Of a DNA stretch of 38,095 nt, positions 6,297 through 15,504 are shown piece after piece. Position numbers and translations under genes: made by a program. The stretch is from a virus. The notes below the pieces were generated by a model, which saw only the letters and a program-made list of their open reading frames with translations, was not told where the DNA came from and searched no databases. The stretch's first letter is position 1. Each line of letters opens with the position of its first letter. Location: positions 1-38,095 of the IMG/VR virus record IMGVR_UViG_3300024520_000216. The stretch is one strand, 5' to 3'.

Positions 6297-7985
6297 TTAA
6301 ATATTCCAATATTTAAAAGCTTTAATATCTGTTTCGCTTAAGTGCATTGTAACTGTATTATCTGCATCGAGAGCTGAACCACCATCTGAATCAGTAACTG
6401 TAACAAATGCCGTTGCTGTAAGAGTTAAAAGCATTGAAAAGACATTTCCGGTATATCCTTGAGCTGTTGCTTGAACAGAAGTAGGGGAATTTTTAAGACC
6501 TAACTTCGTATAATCGTAAGTTACTTGCCCCGGGGCAGTTCTAACAACAGACGTAAACCAAGGCTCACTTATATTATTTACTACGGCTGTTCCACTACTA
6601 CTGGCTACCTGAGCAGAGTAAGAATGATTAAATTCGATATTTTTATTATACTTGGTATTAACAAAATAATTAGAATCCGCTGTGGTAAAATCACTACCGG
6701 AGTTATTAAAGTATTCAGCAATACATCTCCAAGGATTGTGAGGGTGGTAGGCACCTCTTAAGTCTGGCCTATAGTGCGGAGAAATATCAGAGATAATAGT
6801 TTCACCTGTACCAGCAATATATAAATAATAAACTGTACTTGATTGCTCAGTTGCATTATACATATCTGTAGCTGGTGCCAGGTCTGTAGTTATATTCCAA
6901 TTTTCTTTATTATAATCAAAGCTTATTTTATTTCCTAAAATATTTACCTCATTCTTTATATTTTTTAAATCTATAACAGAAGTGGAATTGATTTCTGTTT
7001 CTATAGAATTCGCGCTATCATACTTGGCATAAAAATCAAAAGATCTTGCGCAAACGCAATTTGCAGAATCAATACCAACAACACCGATAAGTGTTCTAGA
7101 AATTACCTGCCAACTTGCACCGTCATATCTTTTCCAAACACCCAACGATAAATCTTTCCAATAGTCTCCCGCCGCTGGTCCAGTTGGAGCTGTGAAAGAT
7201 TGAACAGGTGTTATATAAGAAACATCAATAGTACTACCATCGTCTTCAATAAATATCCATCCGGTGGATAAAACTGTAATCACATCGTTATTAGTATACG
7301 CAGTTCTATTTATTGGTGTGTCCGCAGAATCTGTAAAATATCCTCTGAAAACATTTGTCAACTCTGTTGCAGATTTAACAAAAGCCAAAGCGTATTCTGT
7401 AGACACGCCCGCAATTTTTATCGCAACCATTTGTCCTATGAAAGCTTGAAATTCTGCGCCCATAGTATCAACTATTATTGATTCATCTTCTGCTCCGTAT
7501 TCCCCTGCAGTTCTTGTTTCAATTCCATCGGCCGCACTTGTGTCGTCAACTAAACAAGTTGCTGTAGTAGAAGGGCCAACAGTTAATCCTGATTTAGTTA
7601 CATCAGCTGAAGCAGTTACGGCCACTCCATCAATATCCAAAATTAGATTTGTTGTTGTTGCTTCTAAAATAAAACTTGCTGCCGCGCCATTTGGCTTTAT
7701 AAATTGCGGCTGATCTGATGTCGCTCTTGTTTGACCAGAAATAATTCTATTTTGTGGAGCAGTTAATAAAGAAGCATCAACAGCCGATCCATTTAAAATT
7801 AAATTGGTGATATAACTAGTACCCCAAGGAATTGCTAAAGTTCCTAAAGATTGTAGTGGTGTTGGAATTCCGTTTGCGTCTCTCCCTACAACGGAACCTA
7901 ATAAGGCCAAAGTCAGTTCATTGATATGACTGGCGTCGATTATGTCCCCGTTTGCATAGGCGACCTCGAGGGTGTTTGTGCTCAT
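6297..7985 (-). CDS. Putative tail fibre / receptor-binding protein, 562 aa
   Basis: A Ser/Thr/Ala/Asp-rich, beta-type sequence with low Lys and Arg, typical of extended fibre proteins. The N-terminus (first about 90 residues, NGDIIDASHINELTLALLG) resembles virion-attachment segments. A short stretch, GDYWKDLSLGVWKRYDG, looks like the GDxWyd...wkrwdG modules seen in tail-fibre repeats. It follows the tail hub gene and precedes a small assembly-like gene, the standard fibre position. Strong AGGAG site. The C-terminal half likely contacts the host. No enzymatic motif seen. Confidence 0.75.
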   Translation of the reverse strand: MSTNTLEVAYANGDIIDASHINELTLALLGSVVGRDANGIPTPLQSLGTLAIPWGTSYITNLILNGSAVDASLLTAPQNRIISGQTRATSDQPQFIKPNGAAASFILEATTTNLILDIDGVAVTASADVTKSGLTVGPSTTATCLVDDTSAADGIETRTAGEYGAEDESIIVDTMGAEFQAFIGQMVAIKIAGVSTEYALAFVKSATELTNVFRGYFTDSADTPINRTAYTNNDVITVLSTGWIFIEDDGSTIDVSYITPVQSFTAPTGPAAGDYWKDLSLGVWKRYDGASWQVISRTLIGVVGIDSANCVCARSFDFYAKYDSANSIETEINSTSVIDLKNIKNEVNILGNKISFDYNKENWNITTDLAPATDMYNATEQSSTVYYLYIAGTGETIISDISPHYRPDLRGAYHPHNPWRCIAEYFNNSGSDFTTADSNYFVNTKYNKNIEFNHSYSAQVASSSGTAVVNNISEPWFTSVVRTAPGQVTYDYTKLGLKNSPTSVQATAQGYTGNVFSMLLTLTATAFVTVTDSDGGSALDADNTVTMHLSETDIKAFKYWNI

Positions 7986-8019
7986 ACTTTTTCTCCTAAT
8001 GTTGTTATTAAAATTTTAA

Positions 8020-9390
8020 TCATATATTCCCATAATGTACAGTACCAAATTTGGCTGCCCCGTAATGACTCTTAATATTTGGATCAATTCTATCTGCATC
8101 TGGCTGGTACACATTTAAACCATAAATTGCAGAACCATAAAAACTTCCTATCTGAGAATAATACCCGTCAGAAATATCTTTGCCTGTTTGTCTTAGTTTA
8201 ACCATAGTCAAAAGTGTTTTAGGATTTTCTTTTATACCTATGACTTTAAAAGCTTTGTTATCTTTTATTTTTAAATTGCCAAATACATAAGGATAAACTG
8301 CCGTCCCATATTTAGATGAGCCATAAACCGGAAGTTTATTATCGCCGTATGGTTTTATTCTGTAAGGATAATCAACAGACGCCAAGTCAAAAAACTTAAG
8401 ATCTTTTACGTCTGAAGTTTTACATAAGATTTCAAGTTCTGTTTTTGGAATTTTCCAATTGTCTAAAATATCTGTCGCAATAACTGCTTCAGTTATAGGA
8501 TTAGTTATAAAACCAAAGTCTAAAGTTTTTGGATTATCTCCAAAAGTATCTATGGCCCCAGCATTTGATTTAGAGATTGCGCCGATGGTAATAGTATTAA
8601 AAGCTCTTTGTAAACCGGTATTATAGTTTTTAATGTCAAGAATATTTTCTCTACCGAAAACATCACCGTGGCCATAAAAATTAAAGACGTCGCCTGTAGT
8701 AAAGTCTCTACTTCTTACAATCATATTATCAGTATCTTTTTCTACAAGTAAAATCGAATTAGAAACGGAGAGAAGTTTATCAAGTCCTTTTTTAACTGTT
8801 TTATTATCAAAGAAAGAACCATCATCAATTATATAATCATTTTGAACATTAATATTTGAAGCAGAATAATTTAATACAGCGACAATATCTGTTAACTGTA
8901 AAATGGTTTTAATAGCTGAGGAAACTAAAGTCGCATTTGTAATTGCTCCAGCAGGAATCTTCACTCTATTTATAATTGAATCATTGGAAAGAATTTTTAA
9001 TTTAACTTCGTTCTTGCCAAAGTTGATCTTTGATGCTCTATCGTCTATCAAGCCTCTAAAACTTGAGTCAGGTGTATTCGTAATTCCGTTAAAAAAGTTT
9101 ATTGTGATTTTGGCTTTATCTCTTGAATATTTAAACAAAGACCGGGTATCATCTGGATCAGAAAACTTTCCATCAAGATTTAAAGCTGTGAGATTAATTG
9201 AATCAAAAACAAAAACACCAAAATCAAAATCGCCATTATCGACTTCTCTTTTTATTGTTGAGATTCCTTTATCTTTTATAAAATCATCCAACACAATGTC
9301 TTTAGAAACATCTGTCACAGTCCCATAAACTCCCTTAGAGACTAAAGGAGTAATTAAAACTTGATAGGATTTGGGTCTTATTAAACTCAT
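8020..9390 (-). CDS. Tail tip/hub protein, 456 aa
   Basis: Placed after tape measure and a distal-tail-like gene, where siphoviruses encode the baseplate hub or tail-associated protein. The sequence is beta-rich with no protease motif that I can see. The C-terminal third carries three imperfect aromatic repeats of the pattern YG-4-YG (YGSSKYGTAVY, YGSAIYGLNVY, YGAAKFGTVHYG), which also occur in other phage tail-tip proteins. Start ATG 9390 overlaps the upstream stop (ATGA). Exact role (hub versus adaptor) is inferred. Confidence 0.65.
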   Translation of the reverse strand: MSLIRPKSYQVLITPLVSKGVYGTVTDVSKDIVLDDFIKDKGISTIKREVDNGDFDFGVFVFDSINLTALNLDGKFSDPDDTRSLFKYSRDKAKITINFFNGITNTPDSSFRGLIDDRASKINFGKNEVKLKILSNDSIINRVKIPAGAITNATLVSSAIKTILQLTDIVAVLNYSASNINVQNDYIIDDGSFFDNKTVKKGLDKLLSVSNSILLVEKDTDNMIVRSRDFTTGDVFNFYGHGDVFGRENILDIKNYNTGLQRAFNTITIGAISKSNAGAIDTFGDNPKTLDFGFITNPITEAVIATDILDNWKIPKTELEILCKTSDVKDLKFFDLASVDYPYRIKPYGDNKLPVYGSSKYGTAVYPYVFGNLKIKDNKAFKVIGIKENPKTLLTMVKLRQTGKDISDGYYSQIGSFYGSAIYGLNVYQPDADRIDPNIKSHYGAAKFGTVHYGNI

Positions 9391-10214
9391 ATATGCTCTA
9401 CCATTGTTATTGATTTATTGAAGCCAAGTGTATAGACTCCTTTTTCATATTCATTTTTTAATCCACCAGTTAATTGAACATTATAAATATCTTTTAGCCG
9501 CCAGTTCTTTTGCTCAACTTTAAAATAAGTCGTTCCTGTTCTTCCACCGCAAGGATAAACTAAAAATGATTCTTCCCGGTCAAAAAGTGTTTCAATAATA
9601 TCTAGATCACTTTGGTAGGGATGAGTTTTAAAAGTTATTTTTACTTTATTTGTTTCATAACTTTTTTGGATAACTGCTCTTTTAGATAGCGCAATTTTTC
9701 TTGTTTCATTTCGATTAGCGACTGGCTGAACTCTTGGAAAACCTTCAAAGGTTCCTATCTCTTCAGTGACAACAAATCCGCCTATAAATTTTTCAGCATC
9801 AACAACTTGAGATTTATTTGCAAGGATTTGAAGTTTGTTTGTTGTTACCGCATCAAATTCATAATAAGCAGTGTCTCTTGCATAAACTGTTTCTGTGATT
9901 CCAGAAGTAGAAACTCCGTTAACACCAATGACATTTGTAAACGCAGTAAAAGCCGAGCCATTCCAATATTTAACTGTAAAATCTTTTAAGTTCATATCTC
10001 TTAAAAAAATTCGATTAATTGTTTTATCCGCTGGAAGAGTTACTAAAAGTGTTTCTACTGTAAGATCATTGCTACCAATTGAAATCCATTCAGTATACCT
10101 TGAAACGTCCAGAATATATTTTACAGCAGTGTCATTGCTTGTAGCTGTTGCTGTTACCCCATTTTTAAATAGAGCATAAGATTGCTCGAAGAATTTTACC
10201 GCACCATTAATCAT
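9387..10214 (-). CDS. Distal tail (Dit-like) or minor tail protein, 275 aa
   Basis: The first gene after the tape measure, a position usually held by the distal tail protein. The sequence is beta-rich. Residues about 20-130 resemble a carbohydrate-binding-like beta sandwich (FTVKYWNGSAFTAF), and the C-terminal part (VQLTGG, YTLGFNKS) looks tail-like. I prefer ATG 10214 because AGGAG lies nine bases upstream. The longer start at 10223 abuts that site with no spacer and would overlap the tape measure by eight bases. Confidence 0.6.
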   Translation of the reverse strand: MINGAVKFFEQSYALFKNGVTATATSNDTAVKYILDVSRYTEWISIGSNDLTVETLLVTLPADKTINRIFLRDMNLKDFTVKYWNGSAFTAFTNVIGVNGVSTSGITETVYARDTAYYEFDAVTTNKLQILANKSQVVDAEKFIGGFVVTEEIGTFEGFPRVQPVANRNETRKIALSKRAVIQKSYETNKVKITFKTHPYQSDLDIIETLFDREESFLVYPCGGRTGTTYFKVEQKNWRLKDIYNVQLTGGLKNEYEKGVYTLGFNKSITMVEHI

Positions 10215-10215
10215 T

Positions 10216-12951
10216 TTACTCATCTCCTATTAGACCAAGGGCTTTGCCTTCTCTTTGTTCAATTGAAATAAATTCTCCTGCTCTATCTTCTAAAACGATT
10301 TCAAGTCTAGGAGTTCCACCATCATTATCTACTGCTTCTCTTCCTTGTGTGTCCGGAATTCCTGCAGCTTGAACAAAGTTTGGTGCTACTCCCGCGGGAA
10401 CTACTAACTCATTTGGTTCTAACATTGCTGGAAATCTGTCTCTTGCTCCTCCACTTGCACTCGTTGGCGGAACAAAACCACCGGTGGCCATGCTCGCGAT
10501 ATTCGCTTGTTGTTCAACACCAAAAGCGATAAGTGCACCGGCCGCCGCAATTCCTAAAGCGGGTCCAATAATTGGAATTCCAGCCAAAGAAGTATAGGCT
10601 TTGATAGCACCTTCGGAAGTTGCTATAGCAGCGTTAACTCCAGCCGCAGCTTTTCCGATTCCTTTTAGTGTAGAATTTTTTGATCTTGAAAGTTGAGCAA
10701 GACTACCGGCTGTAGATTTTGCAACGCCAAGTTCATCGCTAGCAAAAAACTTATTAAGATTCGCTAGAATAAAACCGTGTTTTGTTTCATCTTCTATAAA
10801 TTTATTTCTTTCTTTTATTTCATCTGTTAATTTTTTCTCGGCTTGATTTTTTCGTATTTGATTTTCCGTCAAAACTGATTCTTGAATTCTTTCTAGATCT
10901 TCTTGCGCGAGCAAATCTTTTTGTTCTTTATCTAACTCATTTAGTTCAGCTAAAAGTGCTTGTCGCTGTTCTGTTCTTTCTGCCGAAGTTTCATCTTTAG
11001 TATTTTCAAATTCTTCTATCTCAGCAAGTTCGGCTTCATGTTGAAGAGCAAGGTTAGCTAGAACGAGACCTCTTTCTTCTGCGTTTTTAATTAGCCTGGC
11101 GTTTTTAAACTCCTCAGCTATCTCTGCTTTTCTTTGTAGAATTTCTTTTTCGTCTTCTGTCTCGCCCTCGGCTCTTGCTAAGTTAATTGCTTTTAGTTCT
11201 GAATTTTCTTTCTTAGCTGCGTCGATTCTTTTCTGAGTTTCTTTATTTGCTATTTCTGTTTTTTCTTTTGCTAACCTATCAAACTCTTTATTGTCTCCCG
11301 TTTCTTCTTTCTTCTTTTTGGCTTCTGTTTCATCTTTAGCTTTAGTGGCTAGGCGACCTCGTTCTTCTGCACCTTCTTTTGCTGCTTTTAATTCTTCAAG
11401 TTTTGCTATTTCGTCATCTATAGCTTTTAATTTTTTTAGTCCAAACTCAGAAAATTTGGCCGTCTTAGAAACTTCTTGTTGTTTCTTTTTTAATTTATCA
11501 AGTTCAGCATTAATTTGTATTAATGTTTCTGGCTTTTCATCTTTTGAAAGAACTTTAGAAAGACCAAAGATTCCCGCGGCTACTGTTGCAATTCCTGCGA
11601 TTGCAATTCCTATTGGGCCAGTAAGAGCGACCCAAAAAGCAGAGGCCGCAATTCCTGCGGGAACAAATACGGCAGAAATTGCTCCAATAATTGCTGAGAC
11701 TTTTAGAGCAGCTAAAGCAAAAGCCGCTGTCGCTGTAATCCCACCAGTTATTATTGCTCCCCACTTTAAAAAAGTTCCTATGCTAGAAAGTGTTTCTTTA
11801 TCAAGTTCTGAAATAGCTTTGACAATGTTATTGGTCGCTTTGAATAGACTAACCATAGCTGGAGCAAGTTGAGCTCCAATATTTGTTTTTAAATTTTCAA
11901 AATTGTTTAAAAGTTTTTTACCCTGGCTTTCTAAAGTCGCATAGGCTTTTTCTGCTTCTTTATTTAAGGCTGTCGCGTTCTTAGTTTCTTTTGCCGCTAA
12001 GCTTAAAGCTCTTCCAAGCAACTCAGAATTTTTTGCTAAGACAGGGAGAACTTTTAAAACTTCATCACCTTTTAATTTAAACTTAGCAAGAGCCGCGGTT
12101 GTATCTCCGCCGGCTCTTTGTATATTTCCTATACCTTCAATAAAAGATTGAAAGACTGCGGTCGAATCTTCTTTAAAAGTTTTTCTTAATTGCTCTCCCG
12201 TCATTCCTGTTACTTGTTGCAAATCTTCTAAGGCTTTTCCACCGCCTCTTACCGCAGCATCGATTGCGCGAAAAGCCCGGCCCGTAACAGAACCACCAAG
12301 TTGCGCTTGAACGCCAACAGATTTTAGAGCAGCAGAAAGTGCCGCAGCTTTTGCAGAAGAAACTCCGAAGATTGACGTCGACCTGGAAACTTCTGTTGTC
12401 ATTTTTACAATTTCAGATTCTGTCGCGGCAAAGTTATTTCCAAGAGCAACTACAACAGAACCAAAAACGTCGATAGTATCAATGGCTTCCCCAGTAACAT
12501 TTAAAATCCTGGTCAAAGCAACTGCTCCTTGCTCGCCTGTCAAGTCAGTAGCGACTCCAAGTTTTGCAATGGTATCAGTAAATTTTAAAAGATTGGCTTC
12601 TCCGGTAACTCCAAGTTGACCTGCTGCTTGCGCTATTCCTAGAAGTTCATTTGTTGAAAGTGGAATCTCTGAGGCCATCTTCTGGAATTCTTTTCCGAAA
12701 GCCTGAAGCTTTTTGCCGCTGATGTCAGTTGTTTTCCCAACGCCAACTAAAGCTGTTTCATATTTTGCAAATGATCTTGTAACCAGGGCAATCGCTCCAG
12801 CAAAACCTGCGAAAGCAATCGCGGAGGATTTAGCTACGGTAGATAAAACTTTTTCAACATCTTTGGTAGCCTTCTTGACTTTATCCATTTCGTCTAGGAA
12901 GTCTTTGGCTTTACCATTAATTGTGATTATTAAATTATTCTCGTTGGCCAT
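10216..12951 (-). CDS. Tail tape measure protein, 911 aa
   Basis: Classical TP901-type tape measure: a conserved N-terminal PhageMin_Tail region (about 60-350, with GVGKTTDISG and RAFRAIDAAVRGGG), an apolar membrane-like middle (about 390-465), a long charged coiled-coil region (about 480-720) and a C-terminal segment with MATGGFVPP and AMLEPNELVVP. Such proteins set tail length; at roughly 0.15 nm per residue this predicts a tail near 135 nm. The longest gene in the genome, with a tail chaperone just upstream and tail-tip genes downstream, as in siphoviruses. Confidence 0.95.
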   Translation of the reverse strand: MANENNLIITINGKAKDFLDEMDKVKKATKDVEKVLSTVAKSSAIAFAGFAGAIALVTRSFAKYETALVGVGKTTDISGKKLQAFGKEFQKMASEIPLSTNELLGIAQAAGQLGVTGEANLLKFTDTIAKLGVATDLTGEQGAVALTRILNVTGEAIDTIDVFGSVVVALGNNFAATESEIVKMTTEVSRSTSIFGVSSAKAAALSAALKSVGVQAQLGGSVTGRAFRAIDAAVRGGGKALEDLQQVTGMTGEQLRKTFKEDSTAVFQSFIEGIGNIQRAGGDTTAALAKFKLKGDEVLKVLPVLAKNSELLGRALSLAAKETKNATALNKEAEKAYATLESQGKKLLNNFENLKTNIGAQLAPAMVSLFKATNNIVKAISELDKETLSSIGTFLKWGAIITGGITATAAFALAALKVSAIIGAISAVFVPAGIAASAFWVALTGPIGIAIAGIATVAAGIFGLSKVLSKDEKPETLIQINAELDKLKKKQQEVSKTAKFSEFGLKKLKAIDDEIAKLEELKAAKEGAEERGRLATKAKDETEAKKKKEETGDNKEFDRLAKEKTEIANKETQKRIDAAKKENSELKAINLARAEGETEDEKEILQRKAEIAEEFKNARLIKNAEERGLVLANLALQHEAELAEIEEFENTKDETSAERTEQRQALLAELNELDKEQKDLLAQEDLERIQESVLTENQIRKNQAEKKLTDEIKERNKFIEDETKHGFILANLNKFFASDELGVAKSTAGSLAQLSRSKNSTLKGIGKAAAGVNAAIATSEGAIKAYTSLAGIPIIGPALGIAAAGALIAFGVEQQANIASMATGGFVPPTSASGGARDRFPAMLEPNELVVPAGVAPNFVQAAGIPDTQGREAVDNDGGTPRLEIVLEDRAGEFISIEQREGKALGLIGDE

Positions 12952-13612
12952 TTTTATACTCTTCTTGTAAACGTTTTAAAGCATCGGTTGCATGCTCAAT
13001 ATTTTCTTGTTCTTCTTCTTCAGTAATATCTGTATAAATTATTCTTGGCTTCAATGTTCTTCCGGCTAAACTCGCCTGGATTTCTAACTCTTCGTAAGAC
13101 TTATCCCCAATTGTTTTTAGAATCAGGTGGAGTTGTCTCAAAGTTAAAGAATAAAACTGATCTAATGTGTATCCATATCTTTTTGCGAGAGAGTCATAAT
13201 AAGAAGCGTAACAAGGACCTCCAGAATCTTCTGTAGTGTTCATTTCTAGAATCTCTTGATGTCTCTTCATATTTTTAATTAAAGGGACTGAAAGAGAGAT
13301 TGAGGAGTTAATACAAGCAGCAAGTTCTTCACCTGTCAAGTTTTTCGCTTTTTCTAATGCTTTTGTAAACTTTATTAGACTATTATTAAAGTATTCTTTT
13401 TCTTCTAATAAAAGCCAAGCGATATAAAAAATATCATTAGGCTTTTCTTTAAGTGCCGGGAATATTCCGCCAAGAGAACCATATTTTTTTTGAAATTCGA
13501 TTTCAAGAGAAAGGGTTACCAAAGACATAGTAAAATCTCGCCCATCAATATTCAAAAGTATCTTAGCTGGTCTCAGCTCATTTAGTTGGTAACCCATAAT
13601 ATAATAGTACAC
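12935..13612 (-). CDS. Tail assembly chaperone (G/T-like, single frame), about 225 aa
   Basis: Lies immediately before the tape measure and overlaps it by 17 bases. The N-terminal part (NIDGRDFTMSLVTLSLEIEF) resembles G-type chaperones. The C-terminal part (RYGYTLDQFYSLTLRQLHLIL) resembles the T extension usually made by ribosomal frameshifting. Here both halves are in one uninterrupted frame. I prefer GTG 13612, six bases after AAAGGA. ATG 13636 and ATG 13597 have no visible ribosome-binding site. Confidence 0.7.
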   Translation of the reverse strand: MYYYIMGYQLNELRPAKILLNIDGRDFTMSLVTLSLEIEFQKKYGSLGGIFPALKEKPNDIFYIAWLLLEEKEYFNNSLIKFTKALEKAKNLTGEELAACINSSISLSVPLIKNMKRHQEILEMNTTEDSGGPCYASYYDSLAKRYGYTLDQFYSLTLRQLHLILKTIGDKSYEELEIQASLAGRTLKPRIIYTDITEEEEQENIEHATDALKRLQEEYKNGQRE

Positions 13613-13678
13613 TTTATATCCTTTCTTTGATACCATTATTCAATACGGAAAATCTGTACGTATTTAAAGGGAGGAATT

Positions 13679-13870
13679 ATGCGTTTAAAAAAGAATAAAA
13701 AATACAAAGTGGCTAGAATAGAATTTAAATGTAAACCTGCAGAAAAGAATAGAATTCAACAAAAAGCTAATATTTATACCGAAGGAAATCTTTCAGAATA
13801 TGTTCTTTTTACTGCTTTAAATTTTATTCCAAGTAAAGATGATTTAGAAGAAGATAAAAAAGAAGGGTGA
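13679..13870 (+). CDS. Ribbon-helix-helix DNA-binding protein, opposite strand in late region
   Basis: 63 residues reading against the surrounding late genes. The core (VARIEFKCKPAEKNRI, then NLSEYVLFTAL) fits the strand-helix-helix pattern of MobC/Arc-like ribbon-helix-helix proteins. A strong GGGAGG site precedes ATG 13679. Such dimers bind repeated half-sites in DNA, so it may control late genes, possibly including the 11-bp TTTAC arrays elsewhere in this genome; that link is inference. The stop codon is buried in the stem of a hairpin that serves the convergent tail-tube gene. Confidence 0.72.
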   Translation: MRLKKNKKYKVARIEFKCKPAEKNRIQQKANIYTEGNLSEYVLFTALNFIPSKDDLEEDKKEG

Positions 13871-13887
13871 GACTTACGCCTCACCCT
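13864..13887 (-). terminator. Terminator after tail-tube gene
   Basis: An 8-bp perfect stem (AGGGTGAG 13864-13871 with CTCACCCT 13880-13887). Read on the minus strand it is followed by a T-rich run (TCTTTTTTATC), so it should end transcripts coming from the tail-tube gene. On the plus strand the following bases are A-rich, so it should be weak in that direction. Confidence 0.7.
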
Positions 13888-13918
13888 ATTAAAAAACATC
13901 AGATAATCATCCTAATAA

Positions 13919-14809
13919 TTAGACGCCTTTCTTAGCTCTAATTACTGCAACTTTATCTTCTGTACTATCTTGCACCAACTTCATAGATAGTTCTGGGATT
14001 GAAAAAGATTGCTCTTCAAAAGGAATAGGCATTCCACTTCCAACCACTTTAAAAAGTTCCATTTCAAAGACAGAACCGTCAGCTCTTTTTTGCCCAAGAC
14101 AAAGTTGTCTATGCTCTGGGAAAATTGTTGCGCCTGAACCGATAGAAATTTCAGAAACACCATCGTGCGCAGAATTAATATGAAATCTTGCTGTGTCATC
14201 AACAGTCATTCCAATAGAACCTGAACCTCCGGTCATCTCTACACCAAGACCTACAATTTCAGTTGCAGTTGAAGCTACAATTGTTAGAGGTGAAGCAGTG
14301 ATTTTTTGACTTTCTAAAAGCGTTAAAGTATTAGTGGCTCCTACCTTTTGGTATTCAATATCAGTAAGGCCATAAACATCAACAGTCGTTGAAGTGACCG
14401 CTTTAATAATATAAACACCATCTTTAAGATCTGCCGTTCCACCAGATTTTGCTGTGACTGTAGCAATACCTGTTGTAGCATGTAAAACTGGGACACTAGC
14501 GGAATCTAAAACATTAGCAAAGCCGTCTACCGTTCCAGCTGCAGAAGCTACGGTTGTGACAACTGTTGCCCCTAAAAATAACTCAAACATAAAGTCTGGT
14601 AAACTTTTTACTGAAGCCGTCCATTCACTAGAAATGGTTTTTGCTTCAACGGCCCATGCAAATTTATTCGAGCCTCCAAATAATTCTTCAAATTCTGAAG
14701 ATAAAGTCATGGTTCCACCGCCAAGCACTTTAAGAATTCCGTATGGTAAACCGTCGGTGATTCTAAAAGGACAGATGGAATGGATACCGTAATTAATTCG
14801 ATTATACAT
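13919..14809 (-). CDS. Major tail tube protein, 296 aa
   Basis: Position after the tail-completion genes and before chaperone and tape measure marks this as the tail tube subunit. The sequence is beta-rich. Residues about 80-170 form a Thr/Val/Ala/Gly-rich stretch that could be an inserted Ig-like or decoration domain. The flanking parts (TLSSEFEELFGGSNKFAW, FSIPELSMKLVQD) look like the tube core. Strong AGGAG site at ATG 14809. A leftward terminator follows the gene, which may raise its yield relative to downstream tail genes. Confidence 0.78.
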   Translation of the reverse strand: MYNRINYGIHSICPFRITDGLPYGILKVLGGGTMTLSSEFEELFGGSNKFAWAVEAKTISSEWTASVKSLPDFMFELFLGATVVTTVASAAGTVDGFANVLDSASVPVLHATTGIATVTAKSGGTADLKDGVYIIKAVTSTTVDVYGLTDIEYQKVGATNTLTLLESQKITASPLTIVASTATEIVGLGVEMTGGSGSIGMTVDDTARFHINSAHDGVSEISIGSGATIFPEHRQLCLGQKRADGSVFEMELFKVVGSGMPIPFEEQSFSIPELSMKLVQDSTEDKVAVIRAKKGV

Positions 14810-14823
14810 TTTCTTCTCCTAAG

Positions 14824-15003
14824 TTAAATAACTTGTTCTGTTTTTAAGTTCGGTAAAAAGATTAAATCTATTTCGATTTCTTTTCCCTTTTTAAGATCAT
14901 ACTCTTTTCTATTGAAAGAAAATTTAAAATCTTTTTTAGGAACAATCAATTTAGATTTTTTCTTTTTTACTCCCCTTGGTTTTTCTTCTTTTTCTTTTTG
15001 CAT
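14824..15003 (-). CDS. 59-residue Lys-rich protein
   Basis: A short gene between the tail-terminator-like gene and the tail tube. ATG 15003 is preceded by AAGGAAGG at good spacing. The sequence is very basic at the start (KEKEEKPRGVKKKKSK), then beta-like. A comparable Lys-rich small gene lies after the major capsid gene (19711-19938). Function unknown; the position suggests a minor virion or assembly factor. Confidence 0.7.
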   Translation of the reverse strand: MQKEKEEKPRGVKKKKSKLIVPKKDFKFSFNRKEYDLKKGKEIEIDLIFLPNLKTEQVI

Positions 15004-15015
15004 TCTTTCCTTCCT

Positions 15016-15504
15016 TTAACTGGCAGTAACTGAGGCTTTAATGTCAATGCCAACTGTGAGAATTATATTCTTATTATCATACGGAAAAGCATCCGGCTTG
15101 AGGCTTTTCATAAGCGGTTTAGCATAGCCCCGAAATACATCAGGACTTTTTAGGATAACCGCTTTTAATGCTCTTCTGTATCTTAATAACTTATATAAAG
15201 TATTTTTTCTTTCTTTTTCTCCTTTATCAAATGTTGCAATTTGAAAAGTGATTTCTACTTCTTCTAAAAAAGTTTCTATATTAGTTTCTCTAACCGGCGT
15301 ATCTTTAAGGCCAAACATAATAAAAAAACCTTTATAATTTAGTATCCTACTGTCTAAAGTTTCAAAAATATATTTATCATTTGGAATGGAATCTAAAACT
15401 AAAGCATCTGCTTTTTCGGCGTTAATTGCGGCAATCTCAGTGGGAAGTTGCGCCTGAAATAATGCTTCAATATCTTTTACCATTAGCTCTTCATCATAAA
15501 TCAT
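15016..15504 (-). CDS. Tail terminator / Mu gp37-like (DUF1834-like) protein, 162 aa
   Basis: Follows the Mu gp36-like and virion-morphogenesis-like genes, where Mu-type heads encode gp37 and siphoviruses a tail terminator. The sequence, with YRRALKAVILKS in the middle and a final ILTVGIDIKA strand, fits the alpha-beta pattern of terminators that cap the tail tube at the neck. It starts at a one-base TAATG junction with the upstream gene. The assignment is by context and general pattern. Confidence 0.65.
   Translation of the reverse strand: MIYDEELMVKDIEALFQAQLPTEIAAINAEKADALVLDSIPNDKYIFETLDSRILNYKGFFIMFGLKDTPVRETNIETFLEEVEITFQIATFDKGEKERKNTLYKLLRYRRALKAVILKSPDVFRGYAKPLMKSLKPDAFPYDNKNIILTVGIDIKASVTAS

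Noticed and set aside
11291-11872. 193-codon plus-strand ORF inside the tape measure gene
   Set aside because: Shadow of the Ala/Lys/Glu-rich coding strand: Ser/Ala/Phe-biased, no ribosome-binding site. The same applies to the long antisense frames at 8903-9328 and 21128-21538.
13613-13678. Divergent promoters between the ribbon-helix-helix gene and the tail chaperone
   Set aside because: Only weak matches (TTCAAT, TATTTA and similar) with poor spacing; not enough to call.
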